From the NCBI RefSeq assembly GCF_027622855.1, contig NZ_JAPZVR010000007.1, forward strand, positions 154,524-218,523: 64,000 nt of DNA. The letters run 5' to 3'. The first letter of the stretch is position 1. Each line of letters starts with the position of its first letter. Below are positions 1 to 7,627 of the stretch, piece by piece. The notes beneath the pieces are model-generated. The model was not told the DNA's origin. It did no database searches and saw only the letters and a list, made by a program, of their open reading frames with translations. The stretch comes from Glycomyces algeriensis (lineage in GTDB: Bacteria > Actinomycetota > Actinomycetes > Mycobacteriales > Micromonosporaceae). Both the position numbers and the translations under genes were made by a program.

Positions 1-88
1 CCCCCCCGGGCCCGGGCCGCCCCCCCCCGCGCCCCCCCCCCCCCCCCCCCCCCGGGCCCCCCCCCCCCCCGTGGGGGGGGCCCGCGGC
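1..88. other. G/C homopolymer stretch at the window edge
   Basis: Almost the whole stretch is runs of C with short G runs and no A or T except one T. No gene or structured signal can be read. It resembles a low-quality contig end or a slipped homopolymer assembly rather than functional sequence; a real G/C-rich tract cannot be excluded. Confidence 0.6.
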
Positions 89-115
89 CCTGTTCGTTGC
101 ACGGGTTGCGGTGCG

Positions 116-349
116 TCAGGCGCTCATACGCTCCAGCTCTCGGACCGCACCTAGGGGAACGCATTCGGCGCATTCGTGGCGGCCCCGGAAGGAGGACTCG
201 ACGCGCCAGCCTTCCGCGTCGGCCGCCGAGCAGAGGACGTCCCAACTGAGGTAGGAGTCGTCGTTGCAGCGGAACACCGTCTGGCATCGGTCGCAGTGCA
301 GTTCGTACTCAAGGCCGCCGTTCATCCCGCGGAATGCCTTACCGCTCAT
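116..349 (-). CDS. Small putative zinc-binding protein, 77 aa
   Basis: The 77-residue product has a CDRC pair at residues 19-22 and a CAEC pair near residue 60, the usual spacing of a zinc-ribbon or treble-clef knuckle, plus single cysteines between. It has no signal peptide or membrane segment and is rich in charged residues. The family is not recognised and no function is claimed. The ATG at 349 is the only in-frame ATG near the N-terminus that keeps the cysteine module complete. It is transcribed away from the SDR/TetR module that begins at 717. The antisense frames over the same bases are low-complexity Arg/Ala/Pro and are taken as shadows. Confidence 0.55.
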   Translation of the reverse strand: MSGKAFRGMNGGLEYELHCDRCQTVFRCNDDSYLSWDVLCSAADAEGWRVESSFRGRHECAECVPLGAVRELERMSA

Positions 350-615
350 GTCAGGTCACCTCACCCGTATCGCTATGGACGGGCCGCCGGTCTCGTACCG
401 CATCCGGCGGCCCTGGAAGGGGGCAGGGGTTTCCCACGGGCGCGGCGCATTAAACCTGCAGGCCCGCAGATCACCAGTGGCGCAGGCGAAACGGAACGGA
501 TCGGCCCCCGCAGCCAGGCGGCCGCGCTCGCCGCCCGGCGATCCCGCCATTCGGGACCGCGCTTTCGCCTCGCAGGCCGGTTCGCGTCCCCGCAGGACGC
601 CTGAGGGCCATTTAT

Positions 616-632
616 GAGAGTACGACCATAAT
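616..632 (-). promoter_or_regulatory. Operator-like site A (TetR module)
   Basis: Read on the minus strand this is ATTATGGTCGTACTCTC. Near-identical or related sequences occur at 678-694 (ATTACGATCGTCCTACC, minus strand), 2372-2388 (ATTACGTTCGTACTACC) and 2433-2449 (ATTATGGTCGTACTCTT). All four lie in the promoter gaps of the two short-chain dehydrogenases and the TetR gene between them. Binding by that TetR is inferred. Confidence 0.6.
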
Positions 633-677
633 TTAATTTGCACCGAACCGTTGCCCCGGCCCGCTCCGGCGATCTAT

Positions 678-694
678 GGTAGGACGATCGTAAT
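678..694 (-). promoter_or_regulatory. Operator-like site B (TetR module)
   Basis: Minus-strand reading ATTACGATCGTCCTACC, second copy of the motif in the promoter of the dehydrogenase at 717. It lies just upstream of the ribosome binding site, where a bound repressor would block transcription. Function is inferred from repetition and position. Confidence 0.6.
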
Positions 695-716
695 CTAATT
701 TTGGAGGAGCAGGAAG

Positions 717-1532
717 ATGACACAGACCAAACCGGTGGCGCTCGTGACGGGCGCTTCCTCGGGCATCGGCAGGGACGCCGCTATGGCCCTCACCGCCGCG
801 GGCTTCCAGGTCGCCGGCACCAGCCGGAAGGCCTCCGGCCTCACCGAACGCGACGGGTTCACGCTCCTCGCCCTCGACGTTGCCGACGACGCCTCGGTCG
901 CCGCGGCGGTCGAGCAGGTCATCGAGCGCTTCGGGCGCATCGACGTCCTGGTCAACAACGCGGGCGTCGGCACCACGGGGGCCGCGGAGGAGCGTTCGAT
1001 CGCCGAGGACCAGGCGGTCTTCGACATCAACGTCTTCGGGGTCATGCGCATGACCAAGGCCGTCCTGCCGCACATGCGCGCCCAGCGCAGCGGGCGCATC
1101 ATCAACGTCTCGTCCGCGCTCGGGTTCGCGCCCGCGCCCTACCAGGCGATCTATGCCGCGTCGAAGCACGCCGTCGAGGGCTACACCGAGTCCCTGGACC
1201 ACGAGATCCGCGGATTCGGGGTCCGGGCGCTGCTCATCGAGCCCGCCCTCACCAACACCGCGTTCGAGGCGAACACGCTCCCGCCCGCGACCTCGATGGA
1301 GACCTATGCGAAGCAGCGGACGGCCCACGACGAGCTGCTCGCCGCCGGGCTGGCGAGCGGCGACGACCCGTCGATCGTCGCTGCGACGATCGTGGCCGCG
1401 GCCACCGACCGCAAGCCGAAGCTCCGCTACACGGCCGGTCCCATGGCCCGGCGGATGAGCCGCCTGCGCCGCTTCGCCCCGGCCAGTGCGTTCGACCAGG
1501 GCATTCGCAAGTTCAACGGCCTGCCCGCCTGA
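717..1532 (+). CDS. Short-chain dehydrogenase/reductase, 271 aa
   Basis: Classical SDR with the cofactor motif TGASSGIG at residues 11-18, NNAG at 80-83, catalytic Ser in NVSS at 132-133 and YAASK at 146-150. The absence of acidic residue but presence of SRK after the second strand suggests NADPH preference. Substrate is unknown. It is about the usual length for classical SDRs with an added C-terminal basic tail. It is a close paralogue of the convergently placed SDR at 1536-2351; the two share NNAGVGTTGAAEE and FDINVFGVMRMT blocks, so one arose by duplication. A strong GGAGG sits nine bases upstream of the ATG. Two operator-like sites in its promoter match two beside the TetR gene, so it is probably under that regulator. 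Confidence 0.9.
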   Translation: MTQTKPVALVTGASSGIGRDAAMALTAAGFQVAGTSRKASGLTERDGFTLLALDVADDASVAAAVEQVIERFGRIDVLVNNAGVGTTGAAEERSIAEDQAVFDINVFGVMRMTKAVLPHMRAQRSGRIINVSSALGFAPAPYQAIYAASKHAVEGYTESLDHEIRGFGVRALLIEPALTNTAFEANTLPPATSMETYAKQRTAHDELLAAGLASGDDPSIVAATIVAAATDRKPKLRYTAGPMARRMSRLRRFAPASAFDQGIRKFNGLPA

Positions 1533-1535
1533 GGG

Positions 1536-2351
1536 TCAGGCCGGCATCCGGTTGAAGCGGCGGATGATGCGGTCGAAGGTCCGGGCGGGAGCGACGCGGT
1601 GCACCGCGTTGATCCGCGCGGCCGTCGACCCGGCGGTCCGCCGCAGTTTCGGCTTGGTGTCAGTGGCCGCGGCGACGATCACCTGGGCCACGACGGCGGG
1701 GGCGTCGCCGCTGCTGGTGTTCTCCGCGAGCACCGCCTCGTAGTTGGCCCGGCCGGCCGCGTAGAGCGGCAGCGGCGTGTCGGCCTGCACGCTGTGGTCC
1801 CCGAACGGGGTGTTGATCGGGCCGGGCTCGACGAGCAGGACCCGGACGCCGTACTGGCGGACCTCGTGGTCCACCGATTGCGAGTAGCCCTCGACCGCGT
1901 GCTTGGTCGCGACGTAGAGCGCCATGAACGGGCTGGGCACGAACCCGCTGAGGGACGAGACGTTGATGATCCGCCCGCTCCGCTGCGCGCGCATGTGCGG
2001 CAGGACCGCGGTCGTCATCCGCATGACGCCGAAGACGTTGATGTCGAAGACGTCCTGCGACTGGGCGGTCGAGAACTCCTCGGCCGCGCCGGTGGTGCCG
2101 ACGCCCGCGTTGTTGACCAGGACGTCGATGCGCCCGTACCGGTCGATGACCTGCTTGACCGCCGCGCTGACCGATTCGTCGCCGGTCACGTCGAGGTCGA
2201 GGTACGCCACTCCGGCGGGCGCGGTGAGCCCCGCGGTCTTGCGGCCGGTGCCGATCACTTGGAAGCCTGCGGCGGCGAATGCGATCGCGGTCGCCTTCCC
2301 GATGCCTGAGGACGCGCCCGTCACGAGCGCGACCTGCTGATTCGCCGTCAT
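1536..2351 (-). CDS. Short-chain dehydrogenase/reductase, 271 aa (paralogue)
   Basis: Second classical SDR with TGASSGIG, NNAGVGTTGAAEE, NVSS and YVATK motifs and the same 271-residue length as its convergent neighbour at 717-1532. The ATG at 2351 is preferred over a GTG one codon upstream because a GGAGGA lies at 2357-2362 and because it matches the paralogue's start. The two stop codons are only a few bases apart, so the genes converge tightly. Its promoter faces the divergent TetR gene across a 130-base gap with two operator-like sites. Substrate unknown; role likely in reduction of small carbonyl compounds, inferred from family only. Confidence 0.9.
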   Translation of the reverse strand: MTANQQVALVTGASSGIGKATAIAFAAAGFQVIGTGRKTAGLTAPAGVAYLDLDVTGDESVSAAVKQVIDRYGRIDVLVNNAGVGTTGAAEEFSTAQSQDVFDINVFGVMRMTTAVLPHMRAQRSGRIINVSSLSGFVPSPFMALYVATKHAVEGYSQSVDHEVRQYGVRVLLVEPGPINTPFGDHSVQADTPLPLYAAGRANYEAVLAENTSSGDAPAVVAQVIVAAATDTKPKLRRTAGSTAARINAVHRVAPARTFDRIIRRFNRMPA

Positions 2352-2371
2352 CACAATCCTCCGAATTTTGT

Positions 2372-2388
2372 ATTACGTTCGTACTACC
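2372..2388 (+). promoter_or_regulatory. Operator-like site C (TetR module)
   Basis: ATTACGTTCGTACTACC, third copy of the shared motif, directly upstream of the dehydrogenase start at 2351 (minus strand). Overlaps the expected promoter of that gene. Confidence 0.6.
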
Positions 2389-2432
2389 ATAAGTCTCCGG
2401 CGAGCTCGGGCGCAAGGATTTCGGAAATTTAT

Positions 2433-2449
2433 ATTATGGTCGTACTCTT
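2433..2449 (+). promoter_or_regulatory. Operator-like site D (TetR module)
   Basis: ATTATGGTCGTACTCTT, fourth copy, about 35 bases before the preferred TetR start. It matches site A at 616-632 in all but the last base, which suggests autoregulation together with control of both dehydrogenases. Confidence 0.6.
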
Positions 2450-2484
2450 TATGGGTACGGAGTGGAACGGCAGAGGGGCGTGCG

Positions 2485-3081
2485 ATGCGGTACGGCAAGG
2501 AGCACAAGCAGGCGACGCGGCAGCGGATCATCGAGGCCGCCGGCCGCCGGCTCAAGACCGACGGCATCGACGGCTCGGGGGTGTCCACCCTGATGACGGA
2601 CGCGGGCCTGACCAACGGCGCGTTCTACGCCCACTTCGAATCCAAGGACGACCTGGTCGCCACGGCCGTGGCCCATGAACTCCGCGCGCAGCGCGAGGCC
2701 CTGGGCGAGCTGCCGCCCGGCCGCGTCGGCGTCGAGCACCTCATCCGCGAGTACCTCTCGGTCGGGCACCGCGACAACCCCGGGCTCGGCTGCCCGTCCG
2801 CGGCCCTGCTCGACGAGATCGGCCGCGCCGCGGCCGCCACCAAGACGGCCTACACCGAGGGCGTGCTGGCGTTCATCGAGGAGTTCGCCGCCCGCCTGGC
2901 GCCGGACGACCCGCAGTCGGCGCACGCGAAGGTCCTCAGCATCTACGCCGGCATGATCGGCACGCTGCAGCTCTCCCGCGCCCTCGCCGACCGCGAACTC
3001 GCCGACGAGGTCCTCGAGCAGGGGATCGCGAACGCCCTCGCCCTCGTGAACGCGGAAAGCGCGCCCGACGCGGTCAGGTGA
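2485..3081 (+). CDS. TetR/AcrR-family regulator, 198 aa
   Basis: The N-terminal helix-turn-helix is clear: KEHKQATRQRIIEAAGRRL, then GVSTLMTDAGLTNGAFYAHFESKDDLVATAV, the canonical TetR recognition helix. The C-terminal domain resembles TetR proteins with a conserved LGCPSAALL stretch, as in regulators of short-chain dehydrogenase genes. The ATG at 2485 is chosen because an upstream extension to 2368 would cover the operator sites and encode an unrelated basic leader; a GTG at 2436 is also possible. Two paralogous SDR genes flank it and share its operator-like motif. It overlaps the convergent RibD-type gene by eight bases. Likely a repressor responding to an SDR substrate, by inference. Confidence 0.9.
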   Translation: MRYGKEHKQATRQRIIEAAGRRLKTDGIDGSGVSTLMTDAGLTNGAFYAHFESKDDLVATAVAHELRAQREALGELPPGRVGVEHLIREYLSVGHRDNPGLGCPSAALLDEIGRAAAATKTAYTEGVLAFIEEFAARLAPDDPQSAHAKVLSIYAGMIGTLQLSRALADRELADEVLEQGIANALALVNAESAPDAVR

Positions 3082-3640
3082 CGACCCGGTACCGCAGGTG
3101 GACGGCCCGTTCGGAGTCGACGGTCTCGATGCGCTCCAAGGCGATCGGCCCGCCCACATGGGCGAAGAGCGAGGTGCCGTCGCCGAGGATCACCGGGGCG
3201 ACGTGCAGGTGCAGCTCGTCGATCACGCCCGCGTTCAGACCCTGCTGGATGATGCTCGCACCGCCCATCACGTGCACCGTCCGCTCCCCGGCCGCGCGCC
3301 TCGCCTGCGCGACGGCCGCTTCGACACCTTCGGTGACGAAGGTGAAGGTGGTGTCCCCCTTGGCGATAGGGGCTTCGGCGCGGTGGGTCACGACGAAGAC
3401 CGGCATGCCGTAGAAGCCGGTCTCGCCCCAGCCGTTCGTGTCCTCGTAGACCTTCCGGCTGGTGACGACCGCGCCCGCCGGGTCGAAGAGGTTCCAGGCC
3501 ATGGCCTTGGCGGCGTCGTCGGCCCAGATCCAGTCGTGCAGGACCTCGCCGCCCCTGCCGAGCCCGGGGTGGGTATTGATGTCGGGCCCGGTGACGAAGC
3601 CGTCGAGCGACATCGAGATGTTCGCCTGTACTGGTGCCAT
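3074..3640 (-). CDS. Dihydrofolate reductase/RibD C-terminal family protein, 188 aa
   Basis: Begins MAPVQANISMSLDGFVTG, the hallmark first strand of the RibD_C/DHFR-like fold, followed by VVTSRKVYEDTNGWGE and HVMGGASIIQQGLNAGVIDELHLHVAPVILGDG, the conserved glycine-rich cofactor loop and C-terminal strand. Most stand-alone members are uncharacterised NADPH reductases. The start at 3640 gives the full fold; upstream in-frame sequence is the unrelated shadow of the next gene. A second member of the same length is at 55593-56159. It lies 86 bases downstream of the ene-reductase gene and may be cotranscribed with it. Substrate unknown. Confidence 0.85.
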   Translation of the reverse strand: MAPVQANISMSLDGFVTGPDINTHPGLGRGGEVLHDWIWADDAAKAMAWNLFDPAGAVVTSRKVYEDTNGWGETGFYGMPVFVVTHRAEAPIAKGDTTFTFVTEGVEAAVAQARRAAGERTVHVMGGASIIQQGLNAGVIDELHLHVAPVILGDGTSLFAHVGGPIALERIETVDSERAVHLRYRVVT

Positions 3641-3726
3641 GGGTGCCTGCTTCCGGATCGGTGGAGGCTCTCCCCGTGGAGACGAGGTCCGGCGCCCGGA
3701 TTCATCGCGGGCGCCGGACCACCGGT

Positions 3727-4851
3727 CTAGTGCAGCGCGCCCAGGAGCTCGGCGCTGAAGGGGTTGGTCTTCTCGCCCTTGGTGATCCGGCTGGGCCACT
3801 CGGGGTCGGCGATGAGGCTGCGGCCCACGGCGATCATGTCGAACTCGTCGTCCTCCATGCGGTCGAGGAGCTTCTCGATGCCGGTGGTGCCGGGCTGGAA
3901 CGCCATGCCCTCGGGGCCCATGAACTCCTTGTCGAGGCCGACCGAGCCGACGGAGATGACGGGCTTCCCGGTGAGCTTCTTGGTCCATCCGGCGAGGTTG
4001 AGGTCGCTGCCGTCGAACTCGGGCAGCCAGTAGCGGCGGGTGGAGGCGTGGAAGGCGTCGACGCCGGCCGCGGCGAGCGGCGCGAGGACCTGCTCGAGCT
4101 CGCCCGGGGTCTCGGCGAGGCGGGCGTCGTAGGCGCCGCCCTTCCACTGCGAGAACCGGAAGGTCACCGGGAAGTCGGGGGAGACCGCCGCGCGGACGGC
4201 CGCGACGACCTCGGCGGCGAAGCGGGTGCGCGAGGCCAGGTCGCCGCCGTACGCGTCGGTGCGGCGGTTGGTGCTCGCCCACAGGAACTCGTCGATGAGG
4301 TAGCCGTGGGCGCCGTGGAGTTCGACGCCGTCGAAGCCGAGCCGCTCGGCGGCGGCGGCGCTCTCGGCGAAGGCCGCGACCACCGCGTCGATGTCGTCCT
4401 GGGTCATGGCCCGGCCCTTCGGCGAGCCGTCGAGGCCCAGGCCCGAAGGGCTGAGCACGTCCGCATCGGGGACGGGACCGGTGCCGGGGTCGCGCGCGGC
4501 GCCGACGTGCCACAGCTGCGGGAGGATCGTGCCGCCCGCGGCGTGGACGGCCTCGGCGACCCGCTGCCAGCCGGCGAGCTGCTCGTCACCGTGGAAGCGC
4601 GGGACGTTGTCGCTCGCCCAGGTCGACTCGTGGCCGACGTAGGTGCCCTCGGTGACGATGAGGCCGACGCCGCCCGCGGCACGGCGGGCGTAGTAGGCCG
4701 CGACGTCCGCGGTCGGTACCCCGCCGGGCGAGAACTCCCTGGTCATCGGGGCCATGACCACGCGGTTGCGGAGGTCGAGGCCGTTGATCGCGTAGGGGCG
4801 GGCGAGCAGCTGGGCGGCTCGTTCCGCGGTGGCGGTGCGGCTGTCGTTCAC
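3727..4851 (-). CDS. Old Yellow Enzyme family NADH:flavin oxidoreductase, 374 aa
   Basis: An FMN-dependent alkene reductase-type TIM barrel. Features visible are LRNRVVMAPMTRE near residue 30, PQLWHVGA near 115, ELHGAHGYLIDEFLWASTN near 180 carrying the His/His pair that binds the substrate, and IAVGRSLIADPEW near the C-terminus for FMN phosphate binding. Length is normal. The start is a GTG at 4851 preceded by GGAGATGA. It is divergent from a TetR gene with a long palindrome in the gap, so that regulator probably controls it. Natural substrate unknown; the family reduces activated double bonds or nitro groups in the cytoplasm. Confidence 0.9.
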   Translation of the reverse strand: MNDSRTATAERAAQLLARPYAINGLDLRNRVVMAPMTREFSPGGVPTADVAAYYARRAAGGVGLIVTEGTYVGHESTWASDNVPRFHGDEQLAGWQRVAEAVHAAGGTILPQLWHVGAARDPGTGPVPDADVLSPSGLGLDGSPKGRAMTQDDIDAVVAAFAESAAAAERLGFDGVELHGAHGYLIDEFLWASTNRRTDAYGGDLASRTRFAAEVVAAVRAAVSPDFPVTFRFSQWKGGAYDARLAETPGELEQVLAPLAAAGVDAFHASTRRYWLPEFDGSDLNLAGWTKKLTGKPVISVGSVGLDKEFMGPEGMAFQPGTTGIEKLLDRMEDDEFDMIAVGRSLIADPEWPSRITKGEKTNPFSAELLGALH

Positions 4852-4864
4852 GGGTCATCTCCTT

Positions 4865-4897
4865 GTGTACGGCGTATCCCTTAGATACAACGTACAC
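4865..4897. promoter_or_regulatory. Inverted-repeat operator between ene-reductase and TetR
   Basis: Arms GTGTACGGCGTATC (4865-4878) and GATACAACGTACAC (4884-4897) pair at 12 of 14 positions around a five-base centre. A further half-site GATACGGCGT follows at 4902-4911. Location immediately before the minus-strand gene start and ahead of the plus-strand TetR is typical of an autoregulated TetR operator. Confidence 0.75.
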
Positions 4898-4956
4898 TGA
4901 AGATACGGCGTCCACCAACACTGCTACGGTATGAAGCGGATTGAGGAGGCGAGGGC

Positions 4957-5691
4957 ATGGCCGACAAGGCGAACGAGGACGGACCGGTCACGCTCTGGGA
5001 GCGGCTCGAGCGCCCTGCCCGCACGCCCCGGCAGCGCCTCACCGGCGCGCGCATCGCCGCGAAGGCGGTCCAGATCGCCGATGAGAAGGGCCTCTGCGCC
5101 GTCACCATGCGCACGCTCGCGACGGAGCTCGACGCCGCGCCGATGGCCGCCTACCGGTTCGTCGACGGCAAGGACGACCTGTTCGCGCTCATGGTCAACG
5201 AGGTCTACGCCGAAATCGCGATCCCCGAGGGCCCCTGGCGGGAGGTCCTGCGCGAGTACGCCGTGCAGACCCGCGACATGATGCACCGCCACCGCTGGCT
5301 GGCCGAACTCCCGCCGCACGTGACGATGACCCCCACCCCCAACCGGCTCGCGGCGATCGACCGCGCGCTGGCCTCCCTCGACGGGCTCGGCCTCGACATC
5401 GAGGCGATGATGACGGCGACCCGCACGGTCGCGGCGTTCGTGCACGGCACGGTCGGCGACGAGGTCGCCCTGGCCGAGCTGCACCAGGTCAGCGGGGCGC
5501 ACACCCCCGAAGAGGTCCGCGAGGCGCTGGGCCCGCAGCTGCAGTGGATGCTCGCGACCGGGCGGTTCCCGGTGTACGAGCGGCACCTCTACGAGTCCGG
5601 CTGCGCCGAGGAGCCGCAGGCGCACTTCGACGCCGGTCTCGAACTGATCCTGGACGGCATCGCCGCCCGCATCGAGCGCGCGAAACCCTAA
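4957..5691 (+). CDS. TetR-family regulator, 244 aa
   Basis: The helix-turn-helix is QRLTGARIAAKAVQIADEKGLCAVTMRTLATELDAAPMAAYRFVDGKDDLFALMV near residues 25-80, followed by a long TetR_C domain of the TetR/ActR type that binds a small ligand. The ATG at 4957 has a GAGGAGGCGAGGG purine-rich leader. It is divergent from the Old Yellow Enzyme gene and the shared gap contains a strong palindrome, so repression of that gene and itself is the likely role. Confidence 0.9.
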   Translation: MADKANEDGPVTLWERLERPARTPRQRLTGARIAAKAVQIADEKGLCAVTMRTLATELDAAPMAAYRFVDGKDDLFALMVNEVYAEIAIPEGPWREVLREYAVQTRDMMHRHRWLAELPPHVTMTPTPNRLAAIDRALASLDGLGLDIEAMMTATRTVAAFVHGTVGDEVALAELHQVSGAHTPEEVREALGPQLQWMLATGRFPVYERHLYESGCAEEPQAHFDAGLELILDGIAARIERAKP

Positions 5692-5740
5692 AGGCCGTTG
5701 CGGCCCAAGGGGATCCTAGAAACGGCTGCGTCCCAACGGT

Positions 5741-6352
5741 CTACGCCTGCCGGGATTCGACGAGCGCGCCGATGCCGCTCGCGAAGAGCTCGGCCGCGGC
5801 GATGCTGGCCTCGTCGTCCCGGGTGGTGAGCCAGGCGTCGGTGAGCCCTTCGATGCCCGCGAGGATCACGACCGCCAGCGACTCCAGTTCACCCTCGGGG
5901 AGGTCGAGCTTCCAGCGCCGCAGCTGTTCCATGACGAGGTCGGCGTACTGGCGGTGCTCCCATCGGCTGAGCTCGAGCAGGTCGGGGTCGGTGCGGGCGG
6001 CCACGGTCAGCTCGGCGAGCACGAGGTAGGGGCCGGGCACCGCCCGGACCCGGGCGAGCTGGGCCTGGACCGCCTTCCCCAGGCCCACGGTGAAGGTGTC
6101 GCCGGCGGGGTCGAGCTGCCACGCCACGGCCATGGCGCTCTCGCATTCGCGTTCGAGCAGGTCGTGCAGGAGCGCGCGCTTGGAGTCGAAGCAGTAGTGG
6201 AACATGCCCTGCGGCACCCCGGCGGCCTCGGTGATCGCCCTCGTCGTGGTGGCGGCGACCCCGCGTTCGCTCATGACCTCGAGCGCCGCGTCGAGGAGCT
6301 GCTGCCGCCGCTCGTTGAGGCTGCGGCGCGCGGTGGCGGGTTCGGTGCTCAT
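5741..6352 (-). CDS. TetR-family regulator of the SMR efflux pair, 203 aa
   Basis: Helix-turn-helix RRQQLLDAALEVMSERGVAATTTRAITEAAGVPQGMFHYCFDSKRALLHDLL occupies residues 13-65. The C-terminal half is all-helical as expected for TetR proteins of the BetI/QacR kind. It is divergent from two small multidrug resistance genes with a perfect 16-base palindrome between them, so it is very likely their repressor and releases on binding a cationic or lipophilic compound. The start ATG at 6352 gives the normal N-terminal arm length. Confidence 0.9.
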   Translation of the reverse strand: MSTEPATARRSLNERRQQLLDAALEVMSERGVAATTTRAITEAAGVPQGMFHYCFDSKRALLHDLLERECESAMAVAWQLDPAGDTFTVGLGKAVQAQLARVRAVPGPYLVLAELTVAARTDPDLLELSRWEHRQYADLVMEQLRRWKLDLPEGELESLAVVILAGIEGLTDAWLTTRDDEASIAAAELFASGIGALVESRQA

Positions 6353-6383
6353 CCGCCCATGCTAGCAGTGTTGAGCGATTGAC

Positions 6384-6412
6384 TTGGTCAAGAGACTTGG
6401 TCATATGACCAA
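6384..6412. promoter_or_regulatory. TetR operator: perfect 16-base palindrome with an extra half-site
   Basis: TTGGTCATATGACCAA at 6397-6412 is a perfect palindrome. A further TTGGTCA half-site lies at 6384-6390, 13 bases upstream in direct orientation. The cluster sits midway between the TetR start (6352) and the first SMR gene (6469). Confidence 0.8.
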
Positions 6413-6468
6413 CTCTCGTGTAGCGTCGTTTCCGGCCGCACATCGCGGTTCGAGACGGAGGAGACCGA

Positions 6469-6825
6469 ATGAAGAGATGGACACTGCTCGCGGTCGCGAT
6501 CGCGGCGGAGGTGGCGGCGGCGCTGTCCCTGCGGGCCGCGATCGACGAACCCTGGTGGGCGGCGCTCGCCGTGGCCGGCTACCTCGGCGCGTTCGTCGCG
6601 CTCGCCGCACTGCTGCGCATGGGCGCGCCGATCGGCGTGGTCTACGGCATCTGGGCCGCCGCGGGCGTCGCCCTGACCGCGGTGTTCGGCACGGTGCTCT
6701 TCGGCGAGCCGTTCACACTGCTCATCGGGATCGGCATCGCCTTCGTGATCGCCGGTGTGGTGCTGGTCGAGACCGGCGGCCACAGCGAGCGGTCCGAGCC
6801 GGCAGTGGCGGAGGCGGCGCGATGA
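6469..6825 (+). CDS. SMR-family multidrug efflux subunit, 118 aa
   Basis: Four predicted membrane helices with the conserved proton/substrate-binding Glu at residue 14 (AIAAEVAAALSLRAA), GxxYGIWAAAGVALTA in helix 3 and GIAFVIAGVVLVE in helix 4. SMR proteins act as dual-topology dimers in the inner membrane exchanging protons for cations. A GGAGGA lies six to ten bases upstream. The stop overlaps the start of a second SMR gene by four bases (ATGA), typical of paired heterodimeric SMR systems such as EbrAB/YkkCD. The C-terminal tail carries extra basic and acidic residues. Confidence 0.9.
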   Translation: MKRWTLLAVAIAAEVAAALSLRAAIDEPWWAALAVAGYLGAFVALAALLRMGAPIGVVYGIWAAAGVALTAVFGTVLFGEPFTLLIGIGIAFVIAGVVLVETGGHSERSEPAVAEAAR

Positions 6826-7145
6826 CCTGGCTACTGCTCGCCGGAGCGATCATCACCGAGGTCATCGCGACCCTCTCGCTGCGCGCCTCAGAAGGCATGC
6901 AGCGCAAGCGGTGGATCCCCGCGGTCGTCGGCGGCTACGGCGCCGCGTTCGGACTGCTCACCCTCACACTGGCGCAAGGAATGCCGATCGGGATCGCGTA
7001 CGGCATCTGGGCCGCGTGCGGCGTCGCCCTCACCGCGATCGGCGCCCGCGTGTTCTTCAAGGACGGCCTCACCAAGCGCATGGGCGCGGGCATCGCGCTC
7101 ATCGCCGTGGGCGTGCTCCTCATCGAACTGGGCGCCGCGCACTAG
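6822..7145 (+). CDS. SMR-family multidrug efflux subunit, 107 aa
   Basis: Second SMR protein with the essential Glu at residue 13 (AIITEVIATLSLRAS), AYGIWAACGVALTAIGARVFF in helix 3 and a fourth helix ending LIELGAAH. It starts inside the stop of the first gene (ATGA, 6822-6825), so translation is coupled and equal production of the two subunits is expected. Unlike its partner it has a short C-terminus. The stop codon shares the CTAG tetranucleotide with the convergent AHSA1 gene. Confidence 0.9.
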   Translation: MTWLLLAGAIITEVIATLSLRASEGMQRKRWIPAVVGGYGAAFGLLTLTLAQGMPIGIAYGIWAACGVALTAIGARVFFKDGLTKRMGAGIALIAVGVLLIELGAAH

Positions 7146-7627
7146 CGCGGTTCGGCCTCGGCCAAAGCGGCGAGCTGGGAGGTGACGGTGCCCCAGCCGT
7201 CGGCGAAGCCGAGCTGCTCGTGCAGGTCGCGCGCGGCCTTGTCGCCGTGGCGTACGCGGATGCGGTAGTCGGTGCCTTCGGGCGCGTCGGCGAACACGAC
7301 CTCGGCCGTCATCGCCACGGGCGCGGGATTCGAAGGGCGCCAGTCGCTGTCGAGCCCGTTGGTGAAGACGAGCCGCGACCGGTCCTCGACGACGAGGAAG
7401 CAGCCGTCGAGGTGCGGTGTGAAGACCTCGCCGTCCCCGCTCATGCGGGTGACGAGCGCGCCGCCGGGCCGGGCCTCGAGGCGGTCGACGCGGCATTGGA
7501 GCGGCGCCGGGATCCACCACTGCGCGAAGCGGTCCGGGTCGGTCCAGGCGCGCCAGACCCGGTCGCGCGGGGCGCGGATGACGCGTTCGAGGCCCAGGTC
7601 CAAGGTGGGATCGAGTTCGGGATTCAT
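7142..7627 (-). CDS. SRPBCC/AHSA1-domain protein, 161 aa
   Basis: The sequence starts LDLGLERVIRAPRDRVWRAWTDPDRFAQWWIP, the classic opening of Activator of Hsp90 ATPase homologue 1-like proteins, and ends with LGFADGWGTVTSQLAALAEAEPR, the usual family terminus. These START-fold proteins bind hydrophobic ligands; the bacterial members paired with ArsR regulators have no settled function. The gene start overlaps the stop of the upstream ArsR gene by four bases, so the two form one operon. Confidence 0.9.
   Translation of the reverse strand: MNPELDPTLDLGLERVIRAPRDRVWRAWTDPDRFAQWWIPAPLQCRVDRLEARPGGALVTRMSGDGEVFTPHLDGCFLVVEDRSRLVFTNGLDSDWRPSNPAPVAMTAEVVFADAPEGTDYRIRVRHGDKAARDLHEQLGFADGWGTVTSQLAALAEAEPR

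Larger units (their letters stand above)
350..716. other. Intergenic region carrying the SDR promoter and two operator-like sites
   Basis: No convincing gene lies here; open frames are Arg/Pro-rich shadows. Its last 110 bases are noticeably AT-richer than the surroundings and hold two copies of the TetR-type motif described separately (616-632 and 678-694). A GGAGG ribosome binding site sits at 703-707, nine bases before the ATG at 717. Confidence 0.5.

Noticed and set aside
3641-4513. A large fusion of the RibD-type reductase with upstream sequence on the minus strand.
   Set aside because: The upstream part is an Arg/Pro-rich shadow of the Old Yellow Enzyme gene; the fold starts at the ATG at 3640.
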